A stretch of DNA of 64,000 nucleotides from Alopecurus myosuroides (lineage: Eukaryota > Streptophyta > Magnoliopsida > Poales > Poaceae), in contig CM054060.1 of NCBI GenBank assembly GCA_028641055.1, positions 205,988,445 through 206,052,444 on the forward strand, given 5' to 3'. Below the pieces are notes generated by a model that was given only the letters and a program-made list of their open reading frames with translations, was not told the origin of the DNA and did not search any database. Shown piece after piece: positions 58,224 through 64,000 of this stretch. Position 1 is the stretch's first letter. Each line of letters starts with the position of its first letter. The position numbers were made by a program, and so were the translations under genes.

Positions 58224-58772
58224 TCAAGTGAAGAGGAATGAAGAGGGCGCCCCATTGAATATTGATGCGCCATAGTAATTAAGTCCTATTGTCTTAGGAC
58301 TTGGCATGTGTGCCATATTTGGCCGAACTCCTAAATGAGTCGGTTTGTATCTATATCCGACTCCTAGTAGAACTCTAGTCCGAGTTGGGATAGAGGTGCT
58401 TGCGTAAGGGCCTTGTGGCCGCACCCCTCCCCCTTAAATAGCTGCCACCTGTGTGTGGTTTAGGTAGACCAAGTTTAAACCAAAAACCCTAACCTCTAGA
58501 TTGTATTGCTTGAAGCATTCATCTTGAAGTATACCTTTGCAAATTTTACGTGCTATCTGTTGTTCCATTGGGAATAAGGGGATACAGTACCACCTCATGA
58601 TCTTTTGATTATGTTGCGCAAGAGTGTGTAGTTGAGAATATCCAAAGAGATTGATTGTTGTTGCACTGACAACATGGATTATCCGAGGAGAGTTGTCAGG
58701 GAAACACTATTTATCTTACATCCACCATATTTTCGTGTTGCTCACAAGACAAGATCGAGCCACCCCTTATCA
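57818..58772 (+). repeat. D4: D-family 5' LTR (955 bp)
   Basis: Starts TGATGAGGACATC and ends CACCCCTTATCA. TATA-like CTTAAATAGC near 58432. Shares the D2 layout without the 193-bp duplication. Confidence 0.88.
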
Positions 58773-58775
58773 TCT

Positions 58776-58788
58776 TGGTATCAGATCC
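58776..58788 (+). other. Primer binding site of the chimeric element
   Basis: TGGTATCAGATCC lies three bases after the LTR end; one change from the usual ...GAGCC. Confidence 0.8.
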
Positions 58789-59871
58789 TCGTGTCCAAAT
58801 CCATTTCTGAGTTGTGTGGGATCCGTTTCGCAGAAAAAGGAAAGATGAGTTTGTTACGGATTGGTTTCCTTGTGCGTGGAGTCCAGGTATGGAAAAGAAA
58901 AAAATGATGAGGAGTTTGTTTCGGAGCAGCACATGGCTGTGTTCGTACGAGAGGAAATAAAGGAATTGTTTGGCAATATTTCCTACTTTCTTGGGATTTC
59001 AAGGCAGTTATTTTGGGTTCATCACGTGGGTTTCCTAGTATTAACATTGGAGATGGGATTAAACTGAGGACAAAAGAAGTAAGATGGGAATTGGCCTTGT
59101 ATGTGCATGTTGGTTCTTGGAAGGTACGTGGAACATGCATACAAAAAACAGGAAGGTGGATATTTTTAATCTTGTGGAGTCTCGGCAGGAAAGAAAACTG
59201 GATGGATGATTTTCTTGGTACGGGCAAGGAACAATTACAAAAAATATAGAAATTTTGGTGGGACGGCTTGCTCAGTCTGTTTTTGTGGATGGCCCCAGAA
59301 TAAGGAGGATAAGGGAGATACAATTTTTTAGAGTGCCAAGAACAAGTCAAGCTAGCCAAGAAAAAGATGCACACGAGGATTTCCGTTCAGATGATTTTTG
59401 TGCAGAATTTTGCGGTGGTAGACAGGAGTAAAGATAAAAATAAAAAGGGACACCAGTGTTTATTTTTAGCGATGGTGAACTCAGTTAATTTGGATTCATG
59501 GCATGCAGGAATTTATCTTGTTCGTCTTGGGTGATGCACTCAGTTGGCCTCCACAATTTCAGACTGCATCTGTGGACGTATTCAGCTTATTTGGACCCTT
59601 GGTGTGCAGGAATTTGTCCTGTTTGTTTGGGGTGATTTGTGTGGCGCATTTCAATGTGTAATCCGAAAGTTGTGTGTCTCAGTCAGATTGGTGGTGCTAA
59701 ACATGGAGGGCATCAAGAACAAGTCTAGCTAGCCGAGAGGGAGAATGTGGTGTGGTAGGCAGGCAAGACTTGAGAATGGAGAAGAACTATGACGATGTGA
59801 AGATTTGACGCCACACGCGCGGGAGAAGACCTTCCGGCATTGAGGACAACGTCTTTCGAAGAAGGGAAGGA

Positions 59872-60065
59872 TGATGCGGGCATCTACTGGTTAGCACACT
59901 AGGACAATAAGGTACGATGTATAATGTCTAAGGCCTGCGACCCGCATGTGTTGGCCGAGCCGTCTAATAGGCCCGCTTGTATCGTGTCGAGTCTAACTAG
60001 GTTTAGGTTCGAGTCAGTTTCGGTTTGGGTCTGTCCAACCGACTAGGGGTTGGCCTCTTATATAA
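59872..60065 (+). repeat. E-type 3' LTR fragment (5' 194 bp)
   Basis: TGATGCGGGCATCTACTGGT follows polypurine tract GAAGAAGGGAAGGA. It matches the reverse complement of the element E LTR up to its TATATAA, where it is interrupted by the next element. Confidence 0.82.
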
Positions 60066-62871
60066 TGTAACATCCTAGGTTTTCAAATAATAAAACCAGC
60101 ATGCATAAATCTCACATGTCATTATTGCAAAAAAAAAACATTTAAAAACTTACTATCACAATCCTAAATCCCTTAAGACCTTAAGAACCATATCCTATTT
60201 GCTCCTTATAAAAAATTTATTTTTGTTTCATAAAAGTACCAAAACTTTTTAAATAGTTTGAACCTTGCAAATTATACTTTTACAAATTTCTCTAAATGAG
60301 TTTGACTCATTTTTTATATTTGTTTGGAGTTACCTTCTTTAAACAAAAGAAAACAGAAAAGAAAAACAAAACAGAACAAAAAAAAAAGAGCCCACAGGCT
60401 AGCCCCCGCTCTCTGTCAGGTGGACCTTGGCGCCACCTGTCAGCACCTTCTCCTCTAACCGTACCCGCCCCGCGCGCCCACGACCCCGACATCGCCGACG
60501 TGCACACGTCGCCCACCCCACTCCCTCTCTCCTCCGCAACTGCTCCCTCCCCGCTCTATAAACCCCCCTGCACCCCGCACCTCTCCCCAGCTCGCTCGCA
60601 CCCTCCTCTCCGCCAGGCTGCTGCAATTCCCTCCGGGAAACCGCCACGGCCGCCAGCGAAATCCCACGATTCCGGTGAGTCACCGCTGCAATGCCCCCTC
60701 TCTCTTACCCCCCTCGCCTCCCCGCAATCTTGCGCACCTCCCTAACTTTGTCCCACGGCCACATGAGCTTTCTCGCGACCACGCCGTCCATGCCCGAGGA
60801 GATCGCCGCAGACGCAACTCCGGCGAGCATCCACGGAGCAACCACGAAGCACCGCCACCTCCCACCCGCGTCATCTGCTCCGCCTCGACGCACCCCGCCC
60901 CTAGGTACCAGACCACCCCCTCCTCTCCTTCTTTTGCGCGCTCGAGCTTCATGCTGTCAATGGCTCCGCCGCGGCCGGCGCTATTCCGGTGTACAGGAGC
61001 GGCCACTCGCGGGCACTTAGATCCTAGCCGTTGGATCTAAATCCAATAGTTGCATCTCGTCCACTTACGCGAAGCGGTACGCGCTGATCTTAGCCGTACG
61101 CCGCGACTTAAATCGCAGGGCCCTCGCGCCAGATCCGCGCGAAACGGTATGGGCCAATCGCAGAGCGCCACGCGGCTGCTGCGTCAGCCCCCCCTATTTA
61201 AATTGTTTTCAATCTAATTTTAAAAACAGAACCTACCGTCCCCTTGTAAATTCAATATAAAATCGAATATTGATCAAAAAATTATGAGGTTTGAACCTGT
61301 AGGAAGCTAATGAAATTATCTACCCAATTATGAAAAAATATCATGTAGGTTTTGAAGAGAGTTTTGGAACATTATTTAAATTTCCAATACAACTCAAAAA
61401 CACCAATTAATTCATGGTTTGAGCTCTACATTTCCAAATTTGATAAAGTTGTAGTCTATGGATTCCTTAGAACTCGTAGAACACCCTTAAATCAGAGAAA
61501 ATCAAAATTGTATCATGAACACACTTGCTATTTCAAATTTGGTCAAAACAGTAATATGCCTATAATTCAAATTCTAAAATGTATTTTTGAGTGAAACCAA
61601 TTGGGTTGCCTTGATATTTGTGTCCTCTGTCCAGAGACAACAAGGTCCAATTTTGACAGAAACTTAAAAGTGTGGTTAAGATTTAATTAGTCTAAAGATC
61701 TATTAATGGGCTACTGAATTGGAATAATTGAATAATTTATTGAAATAAATTTTAACCAGAGCCATACACTAACTAAATAAACATCATATGATACCCAATA
61801 CACCTCAAAACTAATTTTATCATGTGTATTTTTTTTGCATACATGTTTATGATTGATCTCTTGAGTGGTATGTTTATGTTGTGTTACTTTTGTTTGTTTA
61901 GACTTTGGAGAGGACCACTACAACACTTGTGGTTGTTGTGCTTGTGCTGGTTGCTGTTATCAAGGCAAGTGATACTCATGTCTCACCTTTGTTTTACATT
62001 GCATTAGTGTTTTCAGTAGTATGGATCATAGGAAATTTTATTATTTTTCAAGTATATGCTATGCTCAGAACACCTAGTAGTGTGTAGCCAACCTGAAACC
62101 CCTGCTAGGTACTAGTTTAACTATACTAGAATACTATCACAAATGTTGTTGTTGCTTGTTGGGTTGTGATGTTTTGAAAATTAAAAATTAACAACCCAAT
62201 GAAACACCTGGGTGGATTGAACCTTGCTTGGATTATGTTGAGTGGCTACTTAGGACCATGTTCATGGTGGTTTAGCCATGAATGTGGGGGTTGTCACCTG
62301 AGAGTACACTTGTGGACTCCACCCAGGAATAAAGAGATTTATAGGTCTTCCCTGTATAGTTAGCTTCCAGTGCAGCTTTGAGGTAATATGCGCTCTGCCA
62401 AGATTAAGTAAGTTGTGGGGGTTCATCATGTTGTATGACATTGGGTGGTACAATTTTAGGAGCGTCGAGTCATGCTGGTATGGTTGAATCCCGCTTCCCA
62501 AAGATCTTGTCTCATTCTTCTCTCGGGGAGGATGAGTCTCAAGGTGAAAGTGCACAACCTCTGCAGAGTTAAAAACTAAGATCTTAGTTGTGTCCCCGGT
62601 TATGGGAAATTTGAGCAAACTAGACAGAGTTGGTGCCGAAGGATCTCCTTATCTGTTCTGAATGAAATAAAAATATGGTAGAAACCCCTTTATAGGGCAC
62701 ATGGTGGTTTAGCCATGATGCCACAATCAAAATTCATGGTGGTTTAGCCATGATGATTTATCAAACTTCATGGTGGTTTAGCCATGATAATTTGTTCAAC
62801 TTTATGGTGGTTTAGCCATGAATGATTGTACAAATGTTTTCATTTGTTTAAAACGAATTATCAAATATAGG
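60066..62871 (+). mobile_element. LTR-like segment of a further gypsy element (G), interrupted
   Basis: Starts TGTAACATCCTAGGTTTTCA inside the E-type LTR. It has a GC-rich block with TATA-like CTCTATAAACC near 60557, a donor-like GGTGAGTC at 60674, an AT-rich block, and a hairpin array at 62261-62820. The layout parallels the long LTRs of Elements 2 and 3. ORFs in the GC block (60296-61040) are Pro-rich and compositional. The LTR end was not reached before the next insertion. Confidence 0.55.
62261..62820 (+). repeat. Array of short hairpins (CATGGTGGTTTAGCCATG)
   Basis: Copies lie at 62263-62280, 62700-62717, 62735-62752, 62769-62786 and 62803-62820 (first base T in the last). The last four have a period of 34-35 bp. 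Each can pair CATGG with CCATG. Confidence 0.88.
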
Positions 62872-63363
62872 TGTCGAATCTGTAACTCGGCAAATCCCTC
62901 AGGTGAACCCATAGGGTTTCGAATAGGAGAACCCATGAGCGCTGGTGACGATCGTCGGCTAGACAGGGGGCACAATTTATCCAGGTTCAGGGCCCTCGTA
63001 GAGGTAAAACCCTTACTCCTGCCTCTGTCGATCTGTATTATCGAATAGATCGGTTACAACGATGATGGCTCAAGTCGAGAGTACAATCTCGAGCTCAAGG
63101 CTTGGTGGTGCGGTATTGCTTGGTCCTCTCTCGGTGGTTCTCCTGGCCTTATATAAGCGGCCAGGTCTCAAACCCTACCCGGAGAGGACTCGAACTCTAA
63201 CCCTATGTCGGTCACAAGTTTCCTAACTTAGCCCGCAAGGCACTGCGGGTAGGCTTCAAGTGGGCCTTCCAGAATACTCCAGGTGCCTTTCTCCTTGGGC
63301 TTTAGCCTTGGGCCTAAGACGGGGTATCTTTACTCGCAGGGTCCAAGGTCCATCCCTTCGTCA
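62872..63363 (-). repeat. 3' LTR of element F (492 bp)
   Basis: Minus sense starts TGACGAAGGGATGGACC after a CTCGGGGGCTAC purine tract and ends CAGATTCGACA. It contains a TATA-like CTTATATAAG near 63150. It resembles LTRs of non-autonomous grass gypsy elements with the GGGGGCTAC motif. Internal sequence continues to the right. Confidence 0.65.
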
Positions 63364-64000
63364 GTAGCCCCCGAGCGTTTGCTCGATTGGGATTTTCCAG
63401 TCGAGTAGACGGTCAGATTTTTCATCCCGCTTTCTTTCGGATAACCAATATGGTCATTTCTCGGAGGGCGTGTACCCTGTATGATGAGCTTTTATACCCG
63501 AGTATCGAGTAATGAAAGTGCCTGTTTTTATAGCTGTTTATCGCAGAAGGATGTGGCACAGCAGCTTGGCTCTCCCGAGAGATCAGGGCCAATTAATTGC
63601 AACTAGCGCAAAATCATTTCTGGCCTACACAGATTCGAGACCTCCGACTCGAACCCGATGAGGTGATCATTGCGACTGGACCGTAGTTGTCTTACCGAGT
63701 TGAACTTAACCTATGGGGGTACCCGACGCGTCCGCTAGGATTTTTCTTCGTGTTGTTGACACGGAATTGTACCAGAAGACGCAGCTTGAGTGCGGTTCCA
63801 GGCCCTCAAGAGAGATCTTTTGGGTCTTACCTTCATATTTGAAAGAATATGGCATCCGGATGTGCCTAGTCGGCTGAACAATCCAGGTCTATGATGCGCA
63901 AACATCGTGCGAATGAGTGGCAGGATCTGCCTACCCGCGTAGTTTTGAGCTTGTGATTTTCTAGATATGAGAACCAAGCTATCTTTGTCCATACAAAAGA
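63364..64000 (-). mobile_element. Internal 3' region of element F, truncated by the window
   Basis: Begins with the purine tract (63364-63378) and continues off the window. An 85-codon minus ORF (63735-63992) is not recognised. No pol motif is visible. Confidence 0.5.

Larger units (their letters stand above)
57818..59871 (+). mobile_element. Chimeric LTR element: D-type 5' LTR with E-type interior
   Basis: A D-family LTR (57818-58772) with PBS is followed by an interior that from about 59370 aligns (reverse complement) with the interior of element E, ends in a polypurine tract and runs into an E-type LTR at 59872. No gag or pol is present. The D-to-E junction lies somewhere in 58800-59370. 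Confidence 0.7.

Noticed and set aside
60296..61040. Proline-rich ORF that could be a host gene
   Set aside because: It spans a TATA-like box and a GC-rich LTR-type leader, is open in other frames and has no recognisable domain.
62700..62823. CRISPR-like array because of regular spacing
   Set aside because: Repeat and spacers are short, the DNA is plant retroelement LTR and no cas genes are possible here.

Overview
This is a stretch of plant nuclear DNA, almost certainly from a grass (Poaceae). It has one recognisable housekeeping gene split by long introns, and nearly everything else is nested LTR retrotransposons with MITE-like and foldback elements. No bacterial gene, operon, CRISPR array or rRNA is visible. 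The grass assignment is inferred from the element families: long-LTR Ty3/gypsy elements beginning TGTAACATCC, a copia LTR beginning TGTTGGGAATATGCCC, and a PF04195-type spliced retroelement gene. The species cannot be named from the sequence.

Layout, left to right. 1-2930: minus-strand 5' part of an LTR element with a spliced PF04195-type gene, inserted into the LTR of the next element. 2931-17084: Element 2, a Ty3/gypsy (Tekay/Del-like chromovirus) on the minus strand, with 3' LTR, gag-pol broken by one stop codon, an extra dsRBD-like ORF upstream of gag, PBS, and a 4375-bp 5' LTR. 17085-20528: unassigned repeat sequence, a cluster of foldback elements and a stranded signal-peptide exon. 20538-23050 and 39638-43539: two parts of a decayed plus-strand gypsy element H, with 3' LTR D2 and a solo copia LTR in its integrase. 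H is split at RNase H by a minus-strand element D1 of the same LTR family. D1's LTR is in turn split by Element 3 (25060-38980), a complete relative of Element 2 with target-site duplication (TSD) CAGCA. 43848-44740: another D-family LTR. 44929-45870: LINE-type ORF1 fragment. 47704-50135: complete short non-autonomous LTR element E with TSD GGAGT. 54388-56677: intact host gene for the 69-residue hinge subunit (QCR6) of mitochondrial complex III, minus strand, four coding exons, with a hAT-like MITE in intron 2. 57818-60065: a chimeric element with a D-type 5' LTR and an E-type 3' LTR. 60066-62871: an LTR-like gypsy segment with a hairpin array. 62872-64000: the 3' LTR and internal end of another minus-strand element running off the window.

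Most notable: (1) a sense ORF upstream of gag in Element 2 whose layout resembles a double-stranded RNA-binding domain, with acceptor-like CAG directly before its second ATG and before the gag ATG; (2) D-family LTRs that encode a heptad-repeat (coiled-coil) polyprotein tail through 21-bp repeats in four diverged copies; (3) tRNA-like A-box/B-box modules in the LTRs of Elements 2 and 3; (4) a retroelement with two unrelated LTRs. Gene models rest on reading splice signals and motifs by eye. No database search was possible.
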